NCBI GenBank assembly: GCA_965230485.1
Contig: CBDDLA010000001.1
Location: 310,001 to 374,000, forward strand
DNA from: Putridiphycobacter sp965230485
GTDB lineage: Bacteria; Bacteroidota; Bacteroidia; Flavobacteriales_D; Crocinitomicaceae
Direction: 5' to 3'
DNA length: 64,000 nucleotides
The first letter of the stretch is position 1; each line of letters starts with the position of its first letter. The notes under the pieces were generated by a model, which saw only the letters and a program-made list of their open reading frames with translations, made no database searches and was not told the DNA's origin. Positions 41,080 to 50,978 of the stretch are shown one piece after another. A program made the position numbers and the translations under genes.

Positions 41080-41478
41080 ATGAATAAAAACACAATAAAC
41101 TCTGAAGACATCGTTCAGATTGCTGTTGGAGCATCAGCTTTAACTGTACCAGTTGCATTTTCAGAAGAATCTTGGAAACTTAGTGAAACACTCCCATTTG
41201 TCAATATTATTGTGTTATTTATTCTTTCGCTGCTATTTATCGGAGTCTATTCTTATTATGGTATTTATCAAGGTAATGTTAAACATAGGTATTTTCACTT
41301 TATCTTAAGGGTTTTGATCAATTACTGTATAACATTTATAATTGTGTTTATAATTCTAGTTGCACTTAATCGTATGCCAATTTCAGATGAACCAATCATT
41401 GCTATAAAAAGAATTATATTGCTCTCGTTTCCTGCCTCAATGGGAGGGGTTATAGTAGATGGGTTTGATAAAGAATAA
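41080..41478 (+). CDS. Four-helix membrane protein (DUF2391-like)
   Basis: A 132-residue membrane protein with segments IVQIAVGASALTVPVAF, LPFVNIIVLFILSLLFIGVYSYY, VLINYCITFIIVFIILVAL and IILLSFPASMGGVIVDGF. The IVQIAVGASALTVPVAFSEE opening and conserved FPASMGG end resemble the DUF2391 integral membrane family, function unknown. Downstream of the small basic gene on the same strand. Confidence 0.6.
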   Translation: MNKNTINSEDIVQIAVGASALTVPVAFSEESWKLSETLPFVNIIVLFILSLLFIGVYSYYGIYQGNVKHRYFHFILRVLINYCITFIIVFIILVALNRMPISDEPIIAIKRIILLSFPASMGGVIVDGFDKE

Positions 41479-41550
41479 TGGTTTATTTCTAGATTCCCTG
41501 ATTAGCATCATCCTAATGAATGATACAACTATTTTTCGTAAATTTGTTCT

Positions 41551-42099
41551 ATGAAGAAAGAAGATAAACTATATTTGAGGTTATTGTTAGCAGTACTTTT
41601 ACTGTTTATTATTGGGTGTAAAAAAGTAGATAAATTTACCCAATTCAATTTACCTTACAATGATGATATTATTATTCCTAAATCTACAGCAATCAGTTTG
41701 CCATTTAATATTTTTACACCAGAAATAAAATCTAATTCTGAATCACAATTTGCCGTTAACGATACAAGAAAAGATCTAGTAGAGTCTATTTTTTTAACAA
41801 AGCTAAAGCTAACGTTAAATCAACCTGAAACTGAGACGTTTGATTTTTTAAAGCAAGTGGAACTGAGTATTGATGCAGAGGGGCTTGGTGAAAAGCTAGT
41901 GGCTTGGAGCTATGATATCCCGCAAAATATTGGCAACGAACTTGAGTTGGTTCTAACTGAATCAGATTTACAAGAATATATTAAAAAGGATGAGTTTACA
42001 TTCAAAATAGAGACGGTCACCAGAAAAGCACTTACGCAAGATCATCATTTAAGAATACAATCTAACTTTTTCGTGGACGCTAAAATTCTTGGTCAATAG
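41551..42099 (+). CDS. Lipoprotein of unknown function
   Basis: A 182-residue protein with a membrane-spanning signal LLLAVLLLFIIGC (lipobox Cys near residue 23) and a strand-rich mature part (IFLTKLKLTLN, SIDAEGLGEKL). Resembles the many small Bacteroidota lipoproteins of unknown role; I cannot name a family. Last gene before the second defence island. Confidence 0.6.
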   Translation: MKKEDKLYLRLLLAVLLLFIIGCKKVDKFTQFNLPYNDDIIIPKSTAISLPFNIFTPEIKSNSESQFAVNDTRKDLVESIFLTKLKLTLNQPETETFDFLKQVELSIDAEGLGEKLVAWSYDIPQNIGNELELVLTESDLQEYIKKDEFTFKIETVTRKALTQDHHLRIQSNFFVDAKILGQ

Positions 42100-42255
42100 T
42101 AAAGTATAATCTTCAAATATCAAGCGTCAGCATCACATTGAAATTGACTTTCTTTTATTTATTTTTAATCTAAAATTAACTGCTACATTTACCTGTAATT
42201 GCATATATTTTTTTGTATTTCTTTCATCCTTAGAAGGTAAGTGCTCCCATTACTT

Positions 42256-42612
42256 CTATATTTTATCACTCTGCAGAAAACCACTTTTTTTTGATAGAAA
42301 GGCCATAATTACCTGCCCCTTGAAACTCTCTTCAGTTTGGAACTCATAACAATCGATATACAGATAGATATCTTCAATTTTAGTTACTTTATTTATCGAA
42401 AATAAGGTATCTAGTTATCGATTTGTACAAAACGTCCACCGGTATAAGACACCTTGCTATGCCTTCAACCTTACTAGATACATTTATATCGTTTGATACT
42501 GTTTTTAATCGTTATGCAGGCTACGTTCTTGAATAATATAAATATCCTCAATCATGATGACATGCGCCAATATGGAGCCACTTTTTATGGTTCGGTATTT
42601 ACTCCTATTCAT
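42256..42612 (-). pseudogene. Decayed gene with two frameshifts
   Basis: Three consecutive open segments on the minus strand abut in different frames: one from ATG 42612 to TAA 42505, starting MNRSKYRTIKSGSILAHVIM; a middle one containing VSSKVEGIARCLIPVDVLYK ending near 42389; and a last one containing KIEDIYLYIDCYEFQTEESF to the stop at 42256. Together they would give about 119 residues. The protein-like composition of each piece and perfect hand-over suggest recent frameshifts in a formerly intact gene. Function unknown. Confidence 0.45.
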
Positions 42613-42619
42613 AAGTAAT

Positions 42620-43099
42620 TATTAATTCATGTGCAACCTTCCCAGTTTTCAGACAGTTACTAATATAATAATTGTTATAGTTTCCTTCAATAATATTTGC
42701 GATAAATAGCCAAATCTTAAACTCTTGAACTATTATATGGATAATTTGTATGTTGTTAAAGTCCTAATGTTAGGATTCACTTATGATCAGACTGCTCAAG
42801 TGTTGCAAAACATTCCCAATAGAGGCTCCAAAACAAAAACGCAACCGTGAAAAAGGTATGAAAAAACTGTGAAAACTCTTCCAATCCATATCCTATCAAA
42901 ACTATTTTGTGAATTATTAAAAGCCTGATTGTCTGTTGTTAAAAAAATAATTTTAACATATCAACCTCGCCCTTTTTGTATCTGTGATATTAATTAAAAA
43001 ACAGGATGTAAAACTAACACTTTGATTTTATATAGTTTACACAATCTCTTGCTTAAGAGAATTATTATTTCAATTTATCAACGACATTAAACCATTTTA
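42620..43099. other. Intergenic, no gene seen
   Basis: About 480 AT-rich bases with no credible reading frame or terminator; probably eroded sequence at the left edge of the second defence island. Confidence 0.4.
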
Positions 43100-43260
43100 C
43101 CAGTTATAATTTGCCGTTATGTAAAATTGCCGCACAGCACACACACAATTGCTTTGTAAATTTTTAATATTTGAAATAAAATTAAAATTCACACACAATA
43201 TGCCAACGCTGGCCAACACGCGGGTTTTATTCCCAACGCACGAAAAGTTTTATTCTTTCT
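43100..43260. repeat. Dispersed non-coding repeat, copy D
   Basis: Contains TATAATTTGCCGTTATGTAA, nearly identical to TATAATTTGCCATTATGTAA at about 58304, then CACAGCACACACACAATT, GCCAACGCTGGCCAACACG and CCCAACGCAC. The GCCA/CACAC and CAACGC words also occur in the repeats at 53.5-53.9 kb. It marks the start of the HNH-gene module. Confidence 0.5.
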
Positions 43261-43439
43261 CTAAAAAGCCCTTAACATAAGTATTGTAAACTAACAGAGA
43301 AACTAATATTTGAATTTAGAATCAATTTCTAACCGTATATGCTCTTGTTTAAATCATCTATTCTATCCCGTTCACAATACCCATGTGCCCTTACACGATT
43401 GTACTTGGATATATTATGTTAAATAGGGTAATATACTTA

Positions 43440-45572
43440 CTATAAATTGTTTAAATTAATGTAATTAATAAAATTAATTCGATCATTCTCAAAATAATAT
43501 TCTTTAAATTTCTTATTAGTTATAGAGTATATTAATAATTTGTATCCTTCTTCACACATATAAATATTATTAGAACTCATAGCGGCATAGAACATATCCC
43601 TTACACCTATTTTTTCATCTCTGTCTTTTAAAATTGATTCTGTAGAGATTAATTTAAAATCTTCAATCCTGACATATTCACAAACTTCATCTTTTCTGTT
43701 TAGATCCAATAATGCACAGCACAAATCTAATCTTGAGTTATTCGAAACATAATTAATTGAAACGGAAGTTGATTTTTTTAAATGTATGGAAGTGAGTGGT
43801 TCAAGTTTTATTCCAGTTATTCTAACTAGCAAAAGTATCCCAGTTTTTCTAGTAGACCCTTTTATTAGAAATAGCTCTTCTTTATTATGAATAATCTTTT
43901 GAATCGTTATGTTTCCAAGATCGAATAAGTTAGATAATTGAGGATCTTCATTTTTCTCCATATTCAAATACCATTCATTAATTTTTTTATTTTCTCTTAC
44001 TATTTTTCTGAGACTTTCAACTGTTAGAATTGGATGTGAATTTAAATTAGGTTGAATTCGATAAAGTAAATTCCCTGTCTTATCCAAGGAGTTTTTGATA
44101 CCAATGAACCCATTTTCATGGGGTACCATATAAACTGAAAGATCTAGTTTTGTTTGATTAGTTTTTTCAAAATTAATAAAGTGTAACAAATTATTAGAAA
44201 TTTGGATTTGTGTGTAAATTTTGCCATTCTCCCCTACCTTACAAAATACATTGCTGATTCTCTCATTTTCTTTAGTATCATATAGTACATTATGGGTAAT
44301 GTCTTCTTGGGGATTCCAATAAAAGCACTCTTTGGCATTAAAACCAATGATAAGAGTTTTGTCATCAAACCGAACCAGTTCAGGTCTTGACACTCTGAAT
44401 TGCTTATCTAAAGGCAAACTAGCATAAACTTCTTCTACTTTAATCGGATTACGAAGAGATATTTCTGACTCTGTACTCAAAAGTAAAAAAGACTCAGGTA
44501 AATATTTTATAATTTTTGCTTGAGTCTTCTCTGAATAAATATTATCTACGTCATAAACAAGAAATGCCTGTAATGAGTCTATAATACGTTTAAGATTTTC
44601 AAATAAATACCTATCATGTTTATATATTTTTTCAAGATCAATTTTCAACGATTTCGTATTTTTTATTTCCTTAATAAAAGACCCTAAATAACCATCAAAA
44701 AACGCATGATGAATTGGACACCAGTTAAGCTGCTGGATGTCTTTTTGAATATGAGATGGAATTTGTTCAAGACAATTGAAAGCCATTATCCCTGTTGAGA
44801 TAAAATCTAATTGATCTAATTTTTCAGGTTCATCTTGATAAAGAATCCATTCATTTACTTTTTCTTTTAACTGAGGAACATTTATGAAGTTTTTTATAAT
44901 ATTTTGAGTAAAAATAAATTGTTCTCTTTTACTTGCTATAGCATCATTATATTGTTTCAATATATCTTCAAAAATTTTAACTTTTTCAGAGCCTATCCAA
45001 TCATATTTCAAGTCTAATTTTTTGTTAATAAATTCTTCATCATTTTTGTTTTCTGAAATCTTATTCTCAAAAGCTGTAATAAAATTATTCATTTGAATGC
45101 CTATTTTAGATACTTCTTTTGAAGAGTTAGAAACTTCATTTCGAATATTAATAACATTTTGATGAGTTTCACTGACAATTACAAGCACTTCAGTTAATTG
45201 ATTGTACAATTGATCTAAATAATCATCTTTAACTTCAATCGGCGTAACCTGATTTTTTGCTTCATGATCTTCTTTCCACTTTTTTAGAACAACCTCTGTG
45301 TAAGTACTTTCATTCTCTTTATTATCAATTATTTGATGATGTTCGTCACATAAAAGAATAAGATTATCAAAACTTCTTCTTTCATCATTAGTCATTTTTT
45401 TCCAACGTGGCCCATTTTTACTTGCGGCTGATATGTGACAAATTTTTCCCACTACGGTTATATCATCTTGTCCAATTAATTTCCGAGGACATTTTGGTTC
45501 AGCACAATTATTACCAGAAAAAGCAAATAGTCTTTTGATGTCGGAGGGTTTATAATCTCTTGCTCCACTCAT
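43440..45572 (-). CDS. Large HNH-endonuclease-domain protein
   Basis: About 710 residues starting MSGARDYKPSDIKRLF (a longer frame to 45629 adds 19 hydrophobic, unlikely residues). The N-terminal 100 residues are an HNH fold: NNCAEPKCPRKL with zinc-binding Cys pair, ICHISAASKNGPRW, FDNLILLCDEHHQIIDN (His/Asn/His region). A coiled segment (about 125-190) and a long region of unknown fold follow, whose later part has repeated strand blocks, perhaps a propeller that senses a target. Alone on its strand, divergent from the RadC gene, in an anti-phage-type neighbourhood; role inferred only from context. Confidence 0.75.
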   Translation of the reverse strand: MSGARDYKPSDIKRLFAFSGNNCAEPKCPRKLIGQDDITVVGKICHISAASKNGPRWKKMTNDERRSFDNLILLCDEHHQIIDNKENESTYTEVVLKKWKEDHEAKNQVTPIEVKDDYLDQLYNQLTEVLVIVSETHQNVINIRNEVSNSSKEVSKIGIQMNNFITAFENKISENKNDEEFINKKLDLKYDWIGSEKVKIFEDILKQYNDAIASKREQFIFTQNIIKNFINVPQLKEKVNEWILYQDEPEKLDQLDFISTGIMAFNCLEQIPSHIQKDIQQLNWCPIHHAFFDGYLGSFIKEIKNTKSLKIDLEKIYKHDRYLFENLKRIIDSLQAFLVYDVDNIYSEKTQAKIIKYLPESFLLLSTESEISLRNPIKVEEVYASLPLDKQFRVSRPELVRFDDKTLIIGFNAKECFYWNPQEDITHNVLYDTKENERISNVFCKVGENGKIYTQIQISNNLLHFINFEKTNQTKLDLSVYMVPHENGFIGIKNSLDKTGNLLYRIQPNLNSHPILTVESLRKIVRENKKINEWYLNMEKNEDPQLSNLFDLGNITIQKIIHNKEELFLIKGSTRKTGILLLVRITGIKLEPLTSIHLKKSTSVSINYVSNNSRLDLCCALLDLNRKDEVCEYVRIEDFKLISTESILKDRDEKIGVRDMFYAAMSSNNIYMCEEGYKLLIYSITNKKFKEYYFENDRINFINYINLNNL

Positions 45573-45747
45573 GATAATTCTATTTTTAAGATTTACAAAT
45601 GTCGAATAGGTATAATTGAAGATAAACACCGATTCATACTTAGGTAACTCAAATATATATAAATTAGCTAGTTATCAAACAATAACTATTTTTTATATAA
45701 CGAAACAAAAAAAACATTACTTTCAAGAATCCTGTTAACTTTGGAAT

Positions 45748-46368
45748 ATGAATGTCAGATTAACCCAAGCACAAAAGATTCAACTACTTAATTCACAAGA
45801 TGTCTATAACATCATGCAACAAATACTATTGCGCGAAAACAAGATTGGTAGAAATCAAGAGCATTTTTGGATAATTGGTTTAGATAATCAAAACAAAATT
45901 CTTTTCATTGAACTAATTGGACTTGGAACTGTTAATCGTGTCAATGCCAATCCACCTGATGTATTCAGAATGGGAATCTACAAATTGGCAGTTAAAGTGA
46001 TATTAGTTCATAACCATCCAAGTGGTAACCTCTCCCCTTCTGATGCTGATATTAATTTAACGGATAGAATGCTAAAAGTTGGTAACATCATCAATATTGA
46101 TGTCATTGAACATTTAATCATATCTGAAAATGACTATACCAGCTTTGCTGATGAAGGTATTTTAAAAGAACTAAAAGAAAATGGTCGTTATGAAATCATT
46201 GATAGTGAAAAAGCAGAAATGCAAGCCTATAAGGATGGTTTAGAGAAAAAGCGACTTTTAAAAGAGAACAAAATTGAGATTGCCAAGAAACTCAAAAAAG
46301 AAGGAATGGATAGTGAGTTTATTAAGAAGGTAACTGGTTTGGCTAATCGAGATATTCAGAAGATTTAG
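45748..46368 (+). CDS. RadC-like JAB/MPN-domain protein
   Basis: A 206-residue JAMM-fold protein of the RadC type: VKVILVHNHPSGNLSPSDADINLTDRM is the HxH-x7-SxxD metal motif, and EHLIISENDYTSFADEG the family ending. Stand-alone RadC-like proteins are frequent in defence and mobile islands and are not the chromosomal DNA repair RadC, whose role is itself disputed. The C-terminal KKRLLKENKIEIAKKLKKEGM is a charged tail with a small HTH-like end. It is followed after nine bases by the HEPN gene, so they form a pair. Confidence 0.8.
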   Translation: MNVRLTQAQKIQLLNSQDVYNIMQQILLRENKIGRNQEHFWIIGLDNQNKILFIELIGLGTVNRVNANPPDVFRMGIYKLAVKVILVHNHPSGNLSPSDADINLTDRMLKVGNIINIDVIEHLIISENDYTSFADEGILKELKENGRYEIIDSEKAEMQAYKDGLEKKRLLKENKIEIAKKLKKEGMDSEFIKKVTGLANRDIQKI

Positions 46369-46377
46369 GAATTTTAA

Positions 46378-47844
46378 ATGATTGAAGAGGATTCATATGC
46401 GGAGTTATTTGAACTGATTGATATATTCCTTACCCCAAAGAAGGGAATCTTACTCAAAAAAAGATCATTACTTGATAATATTGAGGCATTTATTGAACCA
46501 TCAGGTAAAGATTTCTCTATTACATTTGATTGGAATAATTACACTAGGAAAGGAAAGAAGCTTGATATTGGTGAATATCATAAAAAGGTTGAATTTAAAC
46601 TAAATGATCAAAGCTTAATTTTAAGTGATTTATTTTTAAGAAAACGTTCTCTTCCTCAATTTACTGGGCAGTCAAGCTTTATTTATACTAAGGGCTTTTC
46701 ATTAAAAAAACAATATTATTATAGGCTCCTAATACCATTAGATAAACAACTTTTGCTACACTATAAAGTTGAAGCTAGGTCTACGATAATCAATAATGAT
46801 ATTTTAAGATTTAAGGTCACCCAAAATAATAGAAATGATTATTTTTTAATAATTGAGTCTGAGTTAAAGCAATCTTATGAGCTTTTTAGTGAAAAAGCTC
46901 ATGCAATTAAAAATGCAGTAGGCTATTTAACTGGCTATTTAGCGGGAAATGGGGGGTATTTTTTTGCGTATACAAACAAAAAAATGAAAACTCCTGTTCA
47001 CACTTATCGTTGTGAATTTAGAAACGCAATAATTAGTGCGTATTCACCAATTAATTCTAACCCTTACAGCTATCTGCATGGTAACCCCAAATTAGCTGAA
47101 AAATATTATGAAAAGAAACTCCTTAGACCTGTAAATGAGAAAGAGTTATCAATTCTATGCCAGCGACTCTTTGATTCAACTGAGTTTTCATCTGCAATCA
47201 TATTATTATTAGAATCAAGCGTTGCAAGCTTACTTTTCATGCCTGGAGGTTACGCTATTGTCTTAGAAAAATTAGCTGATATCATTAAACCTGACAAGAA
47301 ACAAAAAGTTGCCCCCCTAAAGCCTGCAATAAGCAAAAAAGTAAGAAAGGAATGTGTTAAAGTAAGCGAAGATCATTGGAACAATATTATTCTTGAGTTT
47401 TCAGAAACAATTGAGAAATATGAAAAGTTAATTTCTGAAGATTGTTTATTGGTACTTGAGAAATATAAAGTGTCGATTTCTGAAGAAAATTTGGAAACTC
47501 TTAAAAGAAGAATTAACAATATAAATAAAGCAACAAACAAAGCTCAATTGAAAAGGCCATTTGATTTTTTGAAAATAAAAATTTCGGATAGAGATAATGA
47601 AATTCTTAGTACTCGTGATGATTTCTTACATGGCAGAATCCCCGACATAACAAAATCAGGCAGGGACCGTTCTATTGCTCGGCAAAATAAAGACCTTTAT
47701 TATGCTTCTTGTCGCTTCTATACCCTTCTTAACATTTTGATTCTTAAATGGATTGGGTATAATAGTCGGGTCATTAATTATCCAAAAATTAATGAAGATT
47801 ATACCGAGATTAAACTTAAAGAGGAGCAATTTCGCGAAGTCTAA
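46378..47844 (+). CDS. HEPN-domain protein (ApeA-like)
   Basis: A 488-residue protein with a strand-rich N-terminal half (about residues 1-200) and helical C-terminal half. The C-terminal STRDDFLHGRIPD holds an Rx4H motif, the catalytic signature of HEPN ribonucleases, within a helical bundle. This layout (variable beta N-terminus plus C-terminal HEPN) recalls ApeA-type abortive-infection proteins, in which HEPN cleaves tRNA or other RNA; this is an inference. Co-directional with the RadC-like gene. Confidence 0.6.
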   Translation: MIEEDSYAELFELIDIFLTPKKGILLKKRSLLDNIEAFIEPSGKDFSITFDWNNYTRKGKKLDIGEYHKKVEFKLNDQSLILSDLFLRKRSLPQFTGQSSFIYTKGFSLKKQYYYRLLIPLDKQLLLHYKVEARSTIINNDILRFKVTQNNRNDYFLIIESELKQSYELFSEKAHAIKNAVGYLTGYLAGNGGYFFAYTNKKMKTPVHTYRCEFRNAIISAYSPINSNPYSYLHGNPKLAEKYYEKKLLRPVNEKELSILCQRLFDSTEFSSAIILLLESSVASLLFMPGGYAIVLEKLADIIKPDKKQKVAPLKPAISKKVRKECVKVSEDHWNNIILEFSETIEKYEKLISEDCLLVLEKYKVSISEENLETLKRRINNINKATNKAQLKRPFDFLKIKISDRDNEILSTRDDFLHGRIPDITKSGRDRSIARQNKDLYYASCRFYTLLNILILKWIGYNSRVINYPKINEDYTEIKLKEEQFREV

Positions 47845-47896
47845 ACATTAATAAGGCTCTACTTACTCTACAGATAACCAAAATCTATACTTTTCT

Positions 47897-49777
47897 TCAG
47901 AGTATTTCATTATCACCATCCTTCCAATTATCTAACAAAACAATAGTCTTATTATCAGGTTCATATTTTTCATTTGAGATCTGTCCTATGTCAATCATAA
48001 CTGGTACTTGCGCAGCTAGACCAGCAAAAATACAAGTACCAGTTGGCAATATCGGCAATGACTCAAATGAAAGTTTATCCAAATATGAGATAGTTTTCTC
48101 TACTGCCCGTATATCATTATTATTAATCAACCTATGTAGAAAGAAATTATGCAATTGAGAAATAATTGTAGAACTAATATCAGCTGGTCTTTGACTGGAG
48201 ATAGTAAGAAATACGCCGAATTTCCTTCCCTCCTTTACAATCTCTTCAAAAGTTTCTAAACGGTAATCCTTCCAAGATTCACTTTCTCTTTCTGAGATAT
48301 CAGACAAGATGTTATGGGCTTCATCAATTATTATATTCAAAGATTTATCTTTTGATTCAGATGCTTTCTTTTCCTCATATAGCTGCTTGCATATAAGAAA
48401 TGGGAGCATTTTTTTCATTTGTACATTTACATCACGGAGGGAAATTACACAAATATTTTTAAGGTTTGGATTGTCTTCGACCTTAATAAGTTTATTAATG
48501 TCTTTAACTTTTGCTGCTGTTCTATTTATCAAAGGTCCTATGTGTTCCGGGTTTGCGAATCCTCCAATGATTTCATCATGATACTTTAAGATCAGTTTAA
48601 GTCTTATTTTTGTTATTTGGCTTTGATCAAAAGTAAAGTTGAACTCATCTAAATGACTCATTATGTGTGGTACAGCATCTTGTCCCCACACTCCGTTTTC
48701 ACCAATGTCTGGAATAAAGTACCTATTGTCTCTTGAAAAATATTTTAACCTTTCACTAAAGAATGGTAACAAATCGGAGATGTTTGAGTTGGAAAAACAG
48801 TCTCCTAAATTCGTGAGAAAATCAATAATAACTCCTGAACGAAGAACGCCATCTTCTTTAACAATAATTTTAGTTATTAATTCCTTTATAAATGCTTTCA
48901 GTTCTACTTCAGAAGTTAATTTATCTTCTATTTTCCCACTTCTTAAAGCCCTTGACACGAACGGGGCTTGTGTTTTTTCAGTTGCTTCTAATACTAAAGA
49001 CCAAAATTCAGGGTCTTCAACGTTGCTTTGGGTAATAGGGAATTTGTCTCCTCCTTGAGCACTTCTTGTACTTAATTTAAATGAGCTTTTTCTACTAGCA
49101 TCAATAAGCCTGTCTTCACCGACATATTCACCATTAAAATCGATCAAATAAAAATGAGCATTTTGAGAAAAGTTGGTAACGCCTTCAAAATGTTTGAACA
49201 AAACATTGTAGATTTTTGAAAGGGTATAAGATTTTCCACTTCCAGTGTTTCCAAATATTCCTATATGACTAGCAAATAGACTATTGATTCCAATTCTTAC
49301 TTTTTGTCCTTTTTCATGTGTCAAAGTTCCTAGATCTAAAGGTTCATCATTTTTTTTAATAAAATCATGAACAATCTCATATTCTTTAGAGTCCAAAAGA
49401 AAACACTCATTACTAATTAAGGGTAGTTCCTTAATTCCTCTCTCAAATCCCTTAGTCCCAAAAAAACCAAGTAAACTAACAGAAAGTACTCTATTTATTT
49501 TATCCTTTTCGCGTCCATATTTTGAGGAAAAATTCGATTTATCTTCATCAGTAAATTCTCCCTCAACTTTCCCAATTATTTTCGTGAACCCTTTGATAAT
49601 TTTTATGTAACTATTTACTGATATATTTCTAATTAGGTCTCCTTCATATAAAAGGCTAGCACTATTTTTTGTCTTGTCAACAATAACTTTAATTCTTCTT
49701 CCGTCAACACTTATGACATGTCCAACCTTAAAAATTGAGTCCTTTTGGAGCTGTTTATGAGTTGAATTGTTATTCAT
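47897..49777 (-). CDS. HerA-like ATPase, partner of SIR2
   Basis: A 626-residue HerA/DUF87 translocase. An N-terminal HAS-barrel-type beta domain (about residues 1-115) precedes Walker A GNTGSGKS (176-183); Walker B is LNIIIDEAHN, followed by the Gln/Arg-rich LTISSQRPADIS sensor. HerA forms hexameric rings. Adjacent SIR2 gene and TAATG one-base overlap identify the SIR2-HerA antiviral pair, in which the SIR2 NADase is activated by the ATPase complex. It is the last gene of a three-gene operon. Confidence 0.88.
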   Translation of the reverse strand: MNNNSTHKQLQKDSIFKVGHVISVDGRRIKVIVDKTKNSASLLYEGDLIRNISVNSYIKIIKGFTKIIGKVEGEFTDEDKSNFSSKYGREKDKINRVLSVSLLGFFGTKGFERGIKELPLISNECFLLDSKEYEIVHDFIKKNDEPLDLGTLTHEKGQKVRIGINSLFASHIGIFGNTGSGKSYTLSKIYNVLFKHFEGVTNFSQNAHFYLIDFNGEYVGEDRLIDASRKSSFKLSTRSAQGGDKFPITQSNVEDPEFWSLVLEATEKTQAPFVSRALRSGKIEDKLTSEVELKAFIKELITKIIVKEDGVLRSGVIIDFLTNLGDCFSNSNISDLLPFFSERLKYFSRDNRYFIPDIGENGVWGQDAVPHIMSHLDEFNFTFDQSQITKIRLKLILKYHDEIIGGFANPEHIGPLINRTAAKVKDINKLIKVEDNPNLKNICVISLRDVNVQMKKMLPFLICKQLYEEKKASESKDKSLNIIIDEAHNILSDISERESESWKDYRLETFEEIVKEGRKFGVFLTISSQRPADISSTIISQLHNFFLHRLINNNDIRAVEKTISYLDKLSFESLPILPTGTCIFAGLAAQVPVMIDIGQISNEKYEPDNKTIVLLDNWKDGDNEIL

Positions 49778-50964
49778 TAAGCAGTTTTCGTTATTTCATT
49801 CAATATTTCTTGAAAAAGTTTTTCAGTTGTTTTTCTCAAGTCGAAATCTGATTCTAGGTGAATCAATTTAATATTACGTTGTTTGCCAATATCAAAACCG
49901 TCTTTTTTAAAGTTGTCTATAATATCTTGTCCCGTATTAGTATATGTACACAAATACACAAAAAGCGTAGGGTTTGCTTTGATTGCACGAATTGTAATTT
50001 CTCGTATATGTTCATCAGCCATTGAGAAACCAATTACAAACAAAATGGATGCTTCTTTTTCTAATTCATTTGCATAAAGTCGAAGTAATTCATAATAATT
50101 CTTGTTAAACGTGGTATCTTTGAACTTTTCCTTTGTTGGATTTACAATTTGAAGTTTTTCATATTCTTCAATAAATATTGAACAATCATTAATACCTTCT
50201 GAACTAGCAATACCGCAAAGTTCAGAAGCTGTTATTTCCCTATTTTTAGTCGTCCAAGAATTATCATTGTGTGCTTTTACGTCCAGAAAATCACATGCCC
50301 CTATTTTAGTTTTAACTGATTCGATAAGTGTCAAGTTATCAAATTGTATACCGGCAGAATTTTTTATCCAATTTACAGAGCCATGCATTTTCAAAAGATT
50401 AAATACAGGTAACTCAGATATATTGTCATAATGCATACTTTTCTGGAAATATGATTTTTTGAAGTTTGATAAACTGAATGTCTTCTTAAAAACTCCATGA
50501 AAACCGTCATTATATTGTAGACCTAACTCCTCAATTGTTTTTTCTAGGAAAATATCAATGTTTGTAGTAAATAGATTGACTTGTTTGGTGACAGTATTAC
50601 TACGTCTTTCATAAATAATTTCATTAATACATTGCAGAAATCTAACATAACCCAAAAGCACATTTTGCATTTTTTTTTCTAGGGTTGTTGCATCCGTAAC
50701 AAATTCCGGTTTGAGATCATGAAAATCTCGAATCATGTTATTTGTTCCCATTGCAACATCAAAGTAAGCCTTATAAATTGAGGCTTTAACATAATCTTTA
50801 ATGTCCTGAGAGTAGCTGTCATCTATTCCATTTAAATCAGTTAACCAATTCTCAATATTCCCTAGCGTGCTAAAGAATGGAACAGATGCTCCAGATCCAA
50901 TCAAAAAGTTCAGATTAGAATCTTGAAGTACGTCCTTTAATTTTTCAATATTTTTTTCAAACAT
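49777..50964 (-). CDS. SIR2-domain NADase of a SIR2-HerA system
   Basis: A 395-residue SIR2-family protein: LIGSGASVPF (GSGAS, residues 23-27) NAD-binding loop, LFTTNIDIFLEKTIEE (TTNxD), and FNLLKMHGSVNWI carrying the catalytic His. Defence SIR2 proteins deplete NAD to abort infection. The stop overlaps the HerA start in TAATG, and the start is 14 bases after the GTPase stop, so all three genes are translated together. The C-terminal half is of unknown fold, ending in a possible target-sensing region. Confidence 0.88.
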   Translation of the reverse strand: MFEKNIEKLKDVLQDSNLNFLIGSGASVPFFSTLGNIENWLTDLNGIDDSYSQDIKDYVKASIYKAYFDVAMGTNNMIRDFHDLKPEFVTDATTLEKKMQNVLLGYVRFLQCINEIIYERRSNTVTKQVNLFTTNIDIFLEKTIEELGLQYNDGFHGVFKKTFSLSNFKKSYFQKSMHYDNISELPVFNLLKMHGSVNWIKNSAGIQFDNLTLIESVKTKIGACDFLDVKAHNDNSWTTKNREITASELCGIASSEGINDCSIFIEEYEKLQIVNPTKEKFKDTTFNKNYYELLRLYANELEKEASILFVIGFSMADEHIREITIRAIKANPTLFVYLCTYTNTGQDIIDNFKKDGFDIGKQRNIKLIHLESDFDLRKTTEKLFQEILNEITKTA

Positions 50965-50978
50965 GGGCTCTAAATCCT

